From the NCBI GenBank assembly GCA_015227615.1, contig JAALGZ010000001.1, positions 2,666,001 to 2,730,000 of the forward strand: a DNA stretch of 64,000 bases, given 5' to 3'. Made by a program: the position numbers and the translations under genes. The DNA is from Labyrinthula sp. Ha (Eukaryota > Sar > Bigyra > Labyrinthulida > Labyrinthulaceae). The notes under the pieces are model-generated. The model was not told the origin of the DNA. It saw only the letters and a program-made list of their open reading frames with translations, and did not search any database. This document shows positions 23,454-35,117 of the stretch, piece by piece. Position 1 is the stretch's first letter, and each line of letters starts with the position of its first letter.

Positions 23454-25180
23454 TCAGAGCATACTGTAAGTTTCTTTCTGAAGAAATTTCTGCACCATTG
23501 GATAGTGCTTCATCACTTCGTTATTGGTAAGGTTCACAGCAACATATCCTTTCTTAAGCTGCTTCATGCTCATGATTGATTCATCCATGGTTGGAAGATG
23601 ATTATCCGTGCCAACTACATTAATCGGTTTAGCTTTAGGCTCAAGGTAATATACCACTTCGTTTTCTGTCAACTGCATTTTAGGTATTGGAATATTTTGT
23701 TGACTTTTTAGAAGGTTACTAAGTGTCCTCAGTCGTTAACATCTCTTCAGTTTGTTCCCATCCTCATCTCAAGTTCTCTGAACATACTTTTTCACCGTTG
23801 GCTTTATCAGTTTGAGTACCTTATAAGTTTCTCTGGATTTTTTTACGGGGTAAAATTGATGCATTGTTGTAACGGTATTACCGAACCAAGTGTATCTGTC
23901 TTGTCAGACAGCCTTGTTGATAGATTTTCAGGCTCCTTTCTACCTTGCTACAACATATTACTTCATTCTTGATCATTTTCCATTGTTAGCTGGTTGGTAA
24001 GTTAAGAAGATCGGCATTCAGCTATGTTAGTGATTCTGTTTGGCAGAAATTTATTCATCAGATTTGGAACTAATTTGGTTAGGGTTTTGTAATCGCTCTC
24101 TCCCTCGAATGTTGAGAAGTTCTTAGAATTTTCTTTGATCTAGTTATTTTACCAGTTTTCGAGCAATTTTACGAAGTTTCTTATCAAGTTGTTGTATCTT
24201 GTGTTGCTTGTTGATGGTGTAGTAGAAGACTTTCAGGTTGATCTCAAAATCTGCTTTGTCACAGTCTTTTTTCCGGTAGATCCAGCTACTATTGTCTTTT
24301 CTCACCCTTATGGTAATTACTTCGTAATTTGGTGGCCTTAAACAAGATCAACTCAACTATCTTCTTACTGTAATGTCTAGCATGGAATGTTGAATGCTTT
24401 CTTGAGCCCTTCTTGCTAGTTCATTCTCGGTGATTGAAGATGTACAACCCTTCAACCCTCATCCACTCATCGAAACTTTTTACTTTCGAATATGTTCTGC
24501 TAGATTTGCCTAACTTTCCCTCGAAATTGAAACGTTTTCTACTGATTTGACCATTAAAGTTGCCACTTAAAATTTACTTCCTTTCTATCGTTCACTCATC
24601 TCATCACTATTCCTAACCACAGGAGGCACGCTTTAGTCCAGTGTCCAAGACAGGAGTCGCAGCAATTGACAACTATGAGCATTTTCTTTCCTACACCTTC
24701 AACAACATTTTTCAGGGCCCTCTCGCAATTACTTTGAGTCTCTGAGACTTTGAAAAAAAGTTCTTCGGAGAAATAGGTCACTACGCCTGTTGCCTTAGTA
24801 GGCGATTTCCCGAAAGACCAGCCACCTTGGCCATTGCTGAAGTTAGCCGCTTCAGTGAGGGTTTTTGAATTCATTAACGTCCAGCTCTTGGACAAGTAAC
24901 AGCTTAACCCTTTTTTCGCGCAAGAGGATGAGTCTTACAAGATATATACCAATTACATTTACAGAGGCCGTAAGTAATTTCTTTTCTCGCTAGCTCACAC
25001 ACTCTAGACCTCCGTGAAGGTTGACATCGAGCAGTTCCAGTGAGACAAACGCATGTATTTGTTTTTTTTTTTGCTTCATGTCTAAAGTTCTGTTCATGAG
25101 AAACGTTTTTTCTCTCAACCAAAGAAAGTTCACTAATTTGTTCTTCTATTCCTGATTGCCCAAAAACCCTTTATATTCTA
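23454..25180 (-). pseudogene. Patchy protein-like sequence, minus strand, family not recognised
   Basis: Several minus-strand stretches read like protein rather than noise. They are a Cys-rich piece (about 25150-24906, with CVCLTG and GLCKCNWYISCKTH), a 99-residue piece (24895-24596, with CDSCLGHWTKAC), a piece with KSFDEWMRVEGLYIFN (about 24570-24425), a basic piece with SSWIYRKKDCDKADFEI (about 24270-24130), one with FEGESDYKTLTKLVPNLMN (about 24110-24000), and a 74-residue piece (23678-23454, with GTDNHLPTMDESIMSMK). They share a strand and order but not one frame. This may be a decayed transposable element or, given the tiny introns elsewhere, an unresolved multi-exon gene. I do not assign a family. 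Confidence 0.4.
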
Positions 25181-26747
25181 AAGTCTCAGAATGTGTTTCA
25201 ATCGGTCATTACTTCGATGAAGGCTCATAGCTTGATTTTGTGCGATTTTCCTAGTTTTGCCCAATTATCCAGCCAGAGAGTTATCAGTTAAGGTACCGGT
25301 ATTTTATTAACGTTAAATTACCAATAACAAAAATTCAAAGTGGTAGAGCAAATTTATAGCCACAACACTATTGTCTTTGGAATTAACGGTAATAGCATAA
25401 CAGTACTGAAACGAAATTCAGTTCACCGGAATTGGTTTCTTTTCTCGACATGCTCGCACAATATTGTCTCATTCCAGCTTACTATGCACACAACTGCCAA
25501 ATTCTTCTTATCGGAATGATCAATGGCGGTATTTCACCGGTACAGGGATAAAAATTCTATATCTTGATACCGAGTTGTAGATTCTACAGTGGTATTGGTA
25601 CCGGTTCTACCGTTTCATTTGTTAAAAAACTCTATTGCTAAAAACATCTATTTTTTCCTAAACCAGAATTTTTACGCGGCAGAAAGGGAGAATTTATTTC
25701 GGTAATACCGGCAAAATGAATTCGGTTTTCTTTTTCGGGAAGTATGAATTGAATACCGTTAAGAAATGCTACAATTACTAGAATGGTAGCACGATTTAAG
25801 ATTCGTATTCCATGCGAATAAAACCAGAATCCGGGACTGATCTCAGTTTATTCAAGAAATAGTATCCATATTTTCAACACAAGTCTACAAGATTCTCATT
25901 TATGTATCCAATACAATCGGTACGCCTGGAATAGTTAACTTGAGGGCACATGGGTGTTATCTCCGCTGGAAAAACTTCACTTAAATGTACACTTAGATAC
26001 AAGACTGACAGGATATACTACACTCAAGGATTCAGGATTGGAAAAGCATATCGTTTTCTGCGAACATGCATATTCTTACCTAATGTTCCTTCAATTAGTT
26101 TTTCACATTTTTCTTGAGCTCATATAGGAACGCAACAACATTTAATAATCTATGAAAAACAACTGGTACAACTCATCCGCCTTGTAACAGAATATACTAA
26201 TTAGCAAAGAAAAGGGATAATTATATCTAAAACGCTTCCATTGAAGGAAACTTTAGAATTGACCGTCCACTTGGGCTACATCTACAGCATCCATGGCTTA
26301 TTGAAAAATATGAACCTGCAGGCAGTCCTTTTCCAGGTGATTTTAATTTGCAAGCTTTAAATCAAGAAGAAATACGAGCTTTACCTTTTCTTTTTTATTT
26401 TGTCAGCAGGAAACAATGCTATAGTTTTTTTATAGGAATTTGAACTACCGTCATTTAAATCACGCGACCTCTACGCCCTCTATTCCCCAACTCTCCACTT
26501 CAATCTCAAGATTCGAGAAGCACAAATCAGAGGAATCAAACTTTTCAAGACATTCTTAAGTATCCAATATCCGGTGTTCTCGATATATCGGAATTACAGC
26601 ACAAGATATCACACGAATTCCCGACTTATGGTCCCAAACAGGCACCAAGACCAGACATAAAAACTAGAACAGAAGTGCGTCGTATTCAAGTAAAAAACCA
26701 ACCTAATACAATCCACCTGTCACAGTAGAACCCAAATATAAAGTACT
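25181..26747. other. Intergenic interval with GGTACCGGTA-like words; promoter of PH gene at its end
   Basis: No coding sequence. Between 25293 and 25760 the words ggtaccggta (25293), caccggaatt (25424), caccggtaca (25535), ggtaccggtt (25597), ggtaataccggc (25701) and gaataccgtt (25750) recur. The last 200 bp hold TATCCAAT (26561) and TCTCGATA (26578) upstream of the PH gene. Confidence 0.45.
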
Positions 26748-27533
26748 ATGTATAGAGTTAACAAGAAAATCTTTCTGACGGATAGAAACAGAGCCAATGA
26801 TACAAATTACATTCTCCACAGCCCCTCATTCGGTTCCGTTTCCGTTTCCGCATGGAGTGCGTTATCTTCGTATACTCCAGAACTGCAAACAAAATACTTT
26901 CAACAATGTGGCACCCTGGTCATTGGAGAGACACGGAATAAAGCGGAGAAGAGGTTCGTGTGCATAAAAGACGGGTTCTTCCTAGTATACTTCAAACGCG
27001 TAGTTCCTGGATCTGGATATTCTCGAAGGCAGCTTGAGATCTATGATTACTACAGTGCGTTTGTCCGACCGGTTGTTGTTTTTCCAATTCGTGGATGTAT
27101 GTTTGACATCAGTACCCAAATTCGTGGAGGAAGAGGCTTTGAAGTGATTAATCCAGCTAAGCAGACTTTTGTTTTTCAAACATCAAGTAAAGAGGAAGCA
27201 GGAAGATGGATTGAGTTCTTGAATGTAGGGAGAAGTATTACTTTGTCTAGTGGAGTGCGAGCACAAAAGAAGGTAAAGAGGAAACAAGATGAACTTAGGC
27301 TGCTTGAGGAAGAGAAGGATGAGCTAGAGAAGGATCTTGAAAGAATTGAGAGTAAGAAAAATAAAGCACAGATGAAGTTTGAGGAAGTTGTGGAAAAGGA
27401 TAATAAGTTAAAGAGTTTAAAGCGTGTTGAAAGGGCAATGGGCTTGATCAGTTTCAAAGTGGAGCTGGAATTGTCTGCTCGAGAGGCTGAGGAGCTGCAT
27501 AGTGCCTTTGATGTTTTAAAGAGGTACCTGTAG
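26748..27533 (+). CDS. PH-domain and coiled-coil protein
   Basis: An intronless 261-residue protein. Residues about 50-165 form a pleckstrin-homology domain: an opening strand (QCGTLVIGE), RFVCIKDGFFLVYFKR, the core strands VFPIRGCMFDI and GFEVINPAKQTFVFQT, and a closing helix with the invariant Trp (EEAGRWIEFLNVG). Basic residues near the first loop (RNKAEKR) could contact phosphoinositides, but the binding signature is not certain. Residues about 170-240 are a Glu/Lys-rich coiled coil (RKQDELRLLEEEKDELEKDLERIESKK). A membrane-recruited scaffold or trafficking adaptor is likely; no enzyme domain is present. The gene stands alone, with several kilobases of empty DNA on each side. Confidence 0.75.
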   Translation: MYRVNKKIFLTDRNRANDTNYILHSPSFGSVSVSAWSALSSYTPELQTKYFQQCGTLVIGETRNKAEKRFVCIKDGFFLVYFKRVVPGSGYSRRQLEIYDYYSAFVRPVVVFPIRGCMFDISTQIRGGRGFEVINPAKQTFVFQTSSKEEAGRWIEFLNVGRSITLSSGVRAQKKVKRKQDELRLLEEEKDELEKDLERIESKKNKAQMKFEEVVEKDNKLKSLKRVERAMGLISFKVELELSAREAEELHSAFDVLKRYL

Positions 27534-30500
27534 TGTTTGCTATGGGAAATGATATATAGGTATTGTTGAAGTTTACTTTTGTGTTTTTATACGTGTTTTT
27601 GTATAAGATAGTTTTCTTGTTGAAGTTATTCTTCATCCGTATATAAGTATTTGCAAGAGGTTACCTTTTTTCTACATTGTTTCCTTTGGTTCATTAGCTG
27701 TGTACTTGAGTTTACTAATATTTCGTTTAGGTATTCATTCTCAATATATATCTTTGTATTGAATATGCTGCTAAGTGGAAGAGATCTTATGTTTCTTGGT
27801 TTTATTAGTATGTATAGAATTCTTGCTTCATTTCTTTATTAGATTAGATGAATAACGTTTAGTATGAGAGATATTATCATAAATTTATCAGGCTTTAGGT
27901 ATTTGGAAGGAAAATTATTATACTCTGATTTTCTTTAATTCATGGAATTATAAAATCTTCAGGTTTTAGTTTCTTTTAATGCTTAGATTGACAATTTACA
28001 TAGGATTAAATTAATTCTTGATGCTAGAAATATATTTTAGTTATTGTAGTACATATATGTTGCACTGCCAATATATAGATAAATTATTTCGGATGCTGAG
28101 TGTTTTGGGAGCTAGTCATTTGTAAGATCTCCTACCCGCACTATCAAAACACAAGGATGTATGATGAAAGAGACTAGGTGATATCCAAGTTCAAAACCTT
28201 ATAGATCTTATCTAATTAAGGTCTCTAATCAATATTCCTTCATAGTTGTGTGTTTTTATAACATCAGTTTCTCATCAGAACGCTTGGTAAATGTAAAAAG
28301 ATAGGCAGAAAATTTATGGGATATTGCAATAATTCAGAAATAACCTAAATAAGACTAATTGTTTTTTTCACCATCCTAGTCCTCAAATGACCATTTCTTA
28401 ATGTTTGTACTTGGCAAAGATTTTGATATTATAGAAATTAATGGTCTGCTTCGGCGACAGACGCTTGTATCTACAAACAGATATTGCATCTCTCATTAGT
28501 CAACTTAAGCAGTAGTATGGCACCGAGAAACAATGCATTATCTTATGGATACCTGACAAAGTTAGTTGGATATATGCTGCTAATCTGGGTCATGTTTCAA
28601 ATTTAAAAGACATTCTGATTAGAATGGAAACGGCAGTTGCAATATCTTATCGATAAATGTCAGGTTATATCCTCTTCAAAAACCCGAAAGGAATTTTTTC
28701 AACTAGTGCAAAAGTTTGACATGTGGCTAAAAGAAATATTCATTTTAATTGATTTCATTGAGTAACTCTTCAGATGTTTCATTGAAACATATTATTTGTT
28801 ATTCCTGTTTTCAATTTGTTTATTTCTTTGCTTAATAATTTTTCTATTAACTATTCATCGAATACAGGTTATTATGGCGCAAAATTCATTAGCTAAGTTT
28901 GATCTCCATGAAACTAATCTTTAAATTAGGTGAATTAGTCAAACTCCAGTAACCCTTGATAACACTTAGATCTTATTGATACTTGAAGTTCCTATGATAG
29001 ATGACCTCTTTGCTCAAGGGGTATTAATGTACTCGGAGCTTACAACCTTCCAATTTTGAGTTTTAAAGTAAAGGAAGTGTTAATTGTAAGGAGTAGTTCT
29101 GTGAAGAAAGAATACTTATTCCTTTTTACGAATTGCAGTTTCAAGGCTAAAGCTAAGAACTGATAAATGTTTTCATCTAGCATAGACCGTAAGCATTCAT
29201 TGGATTTTATTATGTCAATTCTAATCATAAATACGTATTTTACCTTAGAAAACATCAATTCTTAATTTTCTTACTTAATTACCTATCCATTCTACAAGAG
29301 AATGTGCCTGAGGTAGCCTCACCTCCACACGAATAATGTAGCACCTTGGAGGCCATTGAACTAGATACATAGTAACCACTTCCTATACTGTGATATTATA
29401 GTTTAATAATATACCTTTTACTCATCAGATATGCAGTATTAGTTTCATTATCTTCTTTATGTTTCCATTACTCTGTTTTAGCTTCATCTAAATTACTATA
29501 AATGAGTACTGGCAACTCGGGACATATCGCCGAAGTAGCTACTTGTAATTGATATTTTGTAGTTTTCAATGCCATATATTGTAACTTCGTGCCTTTACCA
29601 AATGAAATAACAATTTGAAAGTTTATCTTTGATATTGGCTTACCTGGTAAATTTTTATATGAATTTCAATGCTGAATCTTGAGATCACGTTTGCCGGTTT
29701 TTAAAGCAAACGCAATCACACCATAATCAGAAGGTACTGTAACAACAAAACATCACACTCGCTCCTGAATAAGAATAAAGTAAAGATGGAGATATCAGAC
29801 ATCTCTGAATGTAACTAGAAAGATTATATAATGTTTTTAAGCTCTTGTACACCGTCGTTTATTGAGTCGACATCTAGCGTATATACCAGTAAAAAATCGT
29901 TTTTTAGCATCCGCTAAAAGATAACAACCTTCTGATCTGTATACAACACAGCTGGTGAATATTCACAATACTATGTTGCTTAAATAGGAAAAAATCCTAT
30001 TTTAATTTTAATACCTTCGCTTTTAAGACAGAAACCGAATTCTTTCCACACACTTGTGATGGAGCCATTCACTGTTGAAAGATGTGTCTCCTTTTGCTCA
30101 CTTAAAATCGGTAGAATATTGGAAAATATTCCATAATGAGAGTTTAATGAATTTTAGTGTTGTTAGGCATCCTGAAATGAGCATACTTTGCCTAAAGGAT
30201 TAAATTGAGAAGTATTTTACTGTGAAGTTTTCCCTTAAGCGAAGAGTGTAGAAAATACTTCAAACTGTGCAAAATGCTTAAGGATATAGTAAAGTAGAGG
30301 AAAAACTGCTTGAAAAAAAAGTATGTCTGTATATGTTTGTGTTTAGTATCGAAAATCGTTACTTGAAATCAGTATTTATAATTTAAATCTGCCATGCAAA
30401 TATTTTCATAGACTTTGGCGTTAATGAAAAGATCACATGATAGGTTCTAGCAAAAATCATTTTATTAGATAATTTGAAACATTTACTTTTCCAAGCTATA

Positions 30501-33060
30501 TGTCTAACTAATTGGCGAGTGCTACACCGATCTAAAGATGACTGAAGATACTTAACCTTTAAAGAGGGTGATTTTTGAGAGGGTTTAAACTTTGCTTTGG
30601 GCTCAATTTAGGATATTAGAGTGACCCCCATGAAGCTTGATAGTACCTCTGGCGATTTAATAAAATTTCTTTATGTGATTTGCTTGTGAAGTTTTTATAC
30701 AATAATAAATTTTTCTTTTTAGCATCTGCGAATACAATGCAGGACCAAACAATGATTAATTTATATATTGAAAATGATTGAATCTTATACCTGCTACGAA
30801 TCTATTCTTGCGAAAGTATGCATGTGTAAGCAATAATAAACTGTTTGCAGTAAACGTACGAAGATAGAAATACGTCTGAGATTTAAACTATTTGCTTTTA
30901 GGTTTCTCTTCTTTATTTAGACGTAAGCTGTTTCGGCAGTATTGAAATTTAGAATGAAAAAACCCTTATGAATCGGTTATAGATTATATCCATTACAAGT
31001 TTACTTCTGATTTCAAGGACAGCATCAAAAAATGACTCAATATATTTTCTGGGGCAGAATCCTAAGCTAATGATAAAATTACACCTAGAAAAAACGAAAT
31101 AGCATATGATTATGAGAGGAGCAAAAAAGGTGAACTATAAACCATATATCTCGTATCAGAGGTACTTGGAAGATAGCATATTTGCAGCGAGGTGTACCGA
31201 AGTATCTTCTTTGAATACATTTTGCGCCATTTTCATAGTCCTCTCACAAATTGTGATTAAAAACTAATGAAGTAAAGAGATAAAATCCCGTCTTCCATCT
31301 TAAAAAGTTTCATAAAAATGAAACGGTTATTTCAATGTCTTTTAGAAATTACTGATAGCAATTGTACAAAATCTGGATAAAATTGTTTAATTATTAGGCG
31401 AAGAGAACTAGCACAAAGTGTTTGGGGAAAGTATGTTGTAAAAGCATCCGTGTTGCTCTCTGGCAAGTCAATAAACTTTTTTTTTTGCAATTTTAATTGG
31501 AATTTATTCTGTTAGTTTAATATAGTTTTTTACTTAACGAAGACTATCAATGTATTACTGGTTCTTTCTCTTCAGTAGCAGAGGTTGGTTAATAAAGATG
31601 GGTCATTAGACCTTGGGAATATAGTCCTACATCTTAGTATAGTTACTATAAAATACTACATAGCTAAGATCAATGGCTTGGTTAAATTAAATAAGGCACT
31701 TCAACAGACCAAAGAATAGTTCTGCGAAAAGTGTTCAGTAGAAATTTGTGTGTACCTCTAATGCAAGGAAATAGCTAGTATAACTAAATCATAAAGTTTA
31801 ATTGGTGTTTGATTTTCGGAAGTTGGGTTTTAAAATTTTATCTATTTCTATTATAATAGAGTGAGGGGAATTGGTATGAAGCCAGAAATTACAAACATGA
31901 AAGTAGGCACAAAAATAAAAAGCCGATAATTTAATTTTAATCTCGAAATTTTCTTTTCAAAGCACTGATAAGTGCTATATTATAATAGTACAATTATTTA
32001 CTTAATTTTCTCCTTCTGTAGAAGTTAGATAATGCTTCTAGTTATTGGTATCTCCAGTAAAATTGATATTAAGAAAAGTGGAAGTAAGACCCCTGTTCCT
32101 GTTAACATATTTCCATGGCCTGGAAGAGAAAGCAAAATATTAGCCTTGCTAAGGAAAAGTTTCTTCTAACCTACCTATGTACTTAGTCCTATAAGTAACT
32201 TTCCTGGTGGAGGAGCAAGTTATGTTCAAACTCCATTTCCATTAGCAACAAGAGGAAAGAAAAGATAGAGAAAGCATGTTACCTACCGGATAACGCTAAG
32301 AGTTTTCTTCTTGTTTTTTTTACAATTAAGGACAGGAGTGGCAAGTCCTGTGCATTTATCTTAACAAATAAAAACTTATTCTCAAAACACGTAACCTATT
32401 AGTTAATGCTTGGCTACTAACATCACCTGGGATTTGTTATGAGATTTTATATACTTTCCTCTTCAAATTAAGTTTACCTTCAATTGTGAAAAACTCTATT
32501 TAGTTTGAACGCTTCTATACCCATTGTTTTAGATACTTACCTATCCTGTTTACTAATAACAAATTCTTTGTCAGAATGAAAATAGGCGCTGAGAACAATA
32601 GCATAAACTTCTCGGAGAAATAGAATATCCCGGGAAATAAATGAGCATTTTGATCAGAATCTTGTCCCGGAAACTAAACTGTTAGTTCAACTGAATTCGA
32701 TACCAGCCGTACATTGCTATTTGGCCCATGCAACTATCAAACGCTACCAAAAAAACAGGCAGGCACGTGAAAATCATCACGTTAAATACCGTGATAATCA
32801 ACATATTGTAATTACCATAAATCTCATATAAATACGAGGAGTTGTTATGGCTTGGCAACTAACGGAAGAGAGGAAGCAGCTGGAGAACAAATGATACCTC
32901 GGAGAATATAGGCACAACATGCCGTTTGTAAAACGCGTTTTCTTGGAATTTCATGGAAGGCCACGTAGCCATAATTTGTAGTACTTATTATACCGTTAAG
33001 ATAAAATAGAATTCAAATCGTCAACAAAAAAATAGAAGAATTGTGAGAAACCTAGACGAA
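27534..33060. other. Large intergenic AT-rich desert
   Basis: About 5.5 kb with no supportable gene. A 25-bp word at 28844-28868 matches the LINE 3' boundary (11016-11040) at 23 positions. A 15-codon ORF (32847-32894) lies shortly upstream of the next gene. Confidence 0.55.
32847..32894 (+). other. Possible upstream ORF (15 codons)
   Basis: ATG to TGA encoding MAWQLTEERKQLENK, 166 bp before the start codon of the Zn2Cys6 factor and about 20 bp after a TATA-like ATATAAATA. If transcription starts at that TATA, this would be a uORF in the leader. Confidence 0.25.
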
Positions 33061-35117
33061 ATGGTTAACGCAACTAAGAGTTTGTTTAGATCAGCTTGCG
33101 AAGGGTGTAGCAAGTCCAAGATAAAGTGCTCAGGTGGAAACCCGTGTGGTACGTGATTTTTATGTTTCTTTCAGAACTCGGCAAAAGTGAAGCTGGTTGT
33201 GGCGATTTTCTCCGATTTTTTTTGCAGACTTCTTTTTTTCTTAACTTTGTAGCGAACTGTAGCAAGAAAGGTGTGGAATGTACTTATGCGTTTAAAAAAA
33301 AGCGTGGCCCTAAGAAAGGCTTATTTACCGATGATTCTGGCGTTGATGCCGAAACTAAGTACACCCTTCCAACTTTGTAATTTCTAGTTCGATGTCTTCA
33401 TATGAAAAGCGTGTTTGGGTACTATCTCTTTAGCTGGCTTATTTTTAGTCTGTCTTCTTTACAATATTTAAGACCCAGAAGAAGTCCTGTGTAGGTAGTT
33501 TCTTTCCTTCCTGTAAAGCTTTTTAGAGAATCCTTTTTCTTTGGGTTGGTTCGTGCAACAACTTTGCAGATTAGAGAACTATATATCTAAGTCACACACG
33601 AGTGAAAGATTCTTTTTAAGTTAGTTTTAGAAAAAGCTGCAAAGATTAAAGACTTGCTGGATACGTTTTACAAGAGTATTAACTTTACAAAGAAAGAGTT
33701 GATAAAGAGTGATCATACGAAGTTTGACTGCCCCATTCCCCCGCATATCTGTGGGGTTTGTACTTCTACAGTTCTTGAACATTTTGGTGTTAGAAACATG
33801 AAGGGGGATGGCAATATCTACAAAATATCCGCGACTGGAAGCCAACCTGTTCAGCAACCGCTAGATAAACGCAGTTTCGCACTGGAAAGTAAAACTCATG
33901 AGAGTTGTTCCAATCCAAATGGGTTGAACTGCGCTCGAGCTATCTTAGATAAATGTATATTTCAGAAGTTGGAACTATGGAGAACAACTTGCTTTGATAG
34001 GAAGTTCTACGACAATGCACAGCCATGCTTAGTCTATGAAGCTTCCAAAGAAGCTTTTGGTATTTTTGGTAACAAAAAATTTCACCAATTATTTGGTTAT
34101 TCAGATAAGGAGTTAGCAAATTTACTTATGTGGAGTGGTGGTGGTTTCTTACCGTGGGGTGCTGATATTTTGGCTGCATTGTTGGTTAATGAACCGGATG
34201 TGTTGTTGTTTTTAAAAATCATGACAGTGAAATATCAAGCTCATGGCCTTCCTACTATGGAGAGTTATTTAGAAAAAGCAGCAAAACATAAGCAAGTTAA
34301 ACAGTCACACAGTGTTGAAAAAGAAGAGGAGTGGTGCATTCCCTCGCTTAATGCGTTTGAATGTTGGATCAAGGATTCAAAGACCGGCAAGCTTAAGACG
34401 GCTTTAGTTAATTTCTCAGCTGTTGTCCGCTTGAAGCACTTGAGGGAAGGAATGTACTGTCGGTTTGAACTAACGGTAGTGTCACACCCTGAGTCCCTAG
34501 GTGAAAATGGTGCTAGCAACCAAGTTACACCTATCATTTCAAATGTGCCTAAAGCCGAACCTTTCCACCAAGAAGTCAAGAGAAAAGCAGAAGGCTTTGA
34601 TTTAAGGACTGAAAGACCAGTGAAGCCAAAGTTCCCTGACCGGGTTACGAACGATAGACCTTTAGTTCCCATCAAGGCTGAAGAATTGGTTGCTTACAGA
34701 GGTGTTCAAGTTATGGACTCCCCTGACTGTGTGTGGCCTATAAGTGAAGAAGGTAAAAAGCTTGAAGGGAACCTTGAATTGGAAATTCCTGGTTTCTTAG
34801 ATTTTGACTCGAGTGATACTGGAAGTGATGCCTTTTCCAATAGGTCCTCCTCTCCGCTTAAACCCAGTACAATACCCTTGAATGGGTCCGTTGCCGATGC
34901 CTCAAGATACCAGGTAGAGGCCGATTTCAACTTAGCCTTTGAAGGAAGTACCCCGGAGCAATATGAGACATATAATTCCAAACAAGTGGATTCCTATTTA
35001 TATGATGGGCAAGCAAATCAAGAATCCAAGTTAAATTTAGATCATGCCAGGGATTCGATTGATCTTGGCGACGAGGATTGGTTCCAAGGTCTAGTCGACT
35101 GGACTGAGAATATGTAA
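33061..35117 (+). CDS. Zn2Cys6 transcription factor with PAS-like domain (six exons)
   Basis: Exons 33061-33148, 33253-33358, 33388-33418, 33449-33494, 33527-33601 and 33631-35117 join without a frame break into 610 codons plus stop. Introns are 104, 29, 30, 32 and 29 bp, all GT...TAG. Exons 1 and 2 rebuild a perfect zinc binuclear cluster (C-x2-C-x6-C-x5-C-x2-C-x6-C at Cys13, 16, 23, 29, 32 and 39), followed by the KKRGPKKG linker typical of fungal-type factors. Exons 3-5 give SSYEKRVWSVFFTIFK and NPFSLGWFVQQLCRLE. Residues about 245-380 look PAS-like (FGNKKFHQLFGYSDKEL), as in the fungal ERT1/AcuK gluconeogenesis regulators. The acidic C-terminus (DLGDEDWFQGLVDWTENM) resembles an activation domain. 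It should bind CGG-type sites in the nucleus; target genes are unknown. Intron 1 rests on the cysteine spacing; introns 2-5 rest on frame, motif and splice-site agreement. Confidence 0.85.

Noticed and set aside
33149-33252. Reading the 104-bp intron 1 as two tiny introns with a small exon between them
   Set aside because: Any such exon would break the C-x5-C-x2-C-x6-C spacing that is perfect when the whole segment is removed.
33126-33380. An 84-codon ORF overlapping the zinc-cluster exon as an independent gene
   Set aside because: Only its second half is coding (exon 2 of the Zn2Cys6 factor); its first part is intron 1 and its end is intron 2.
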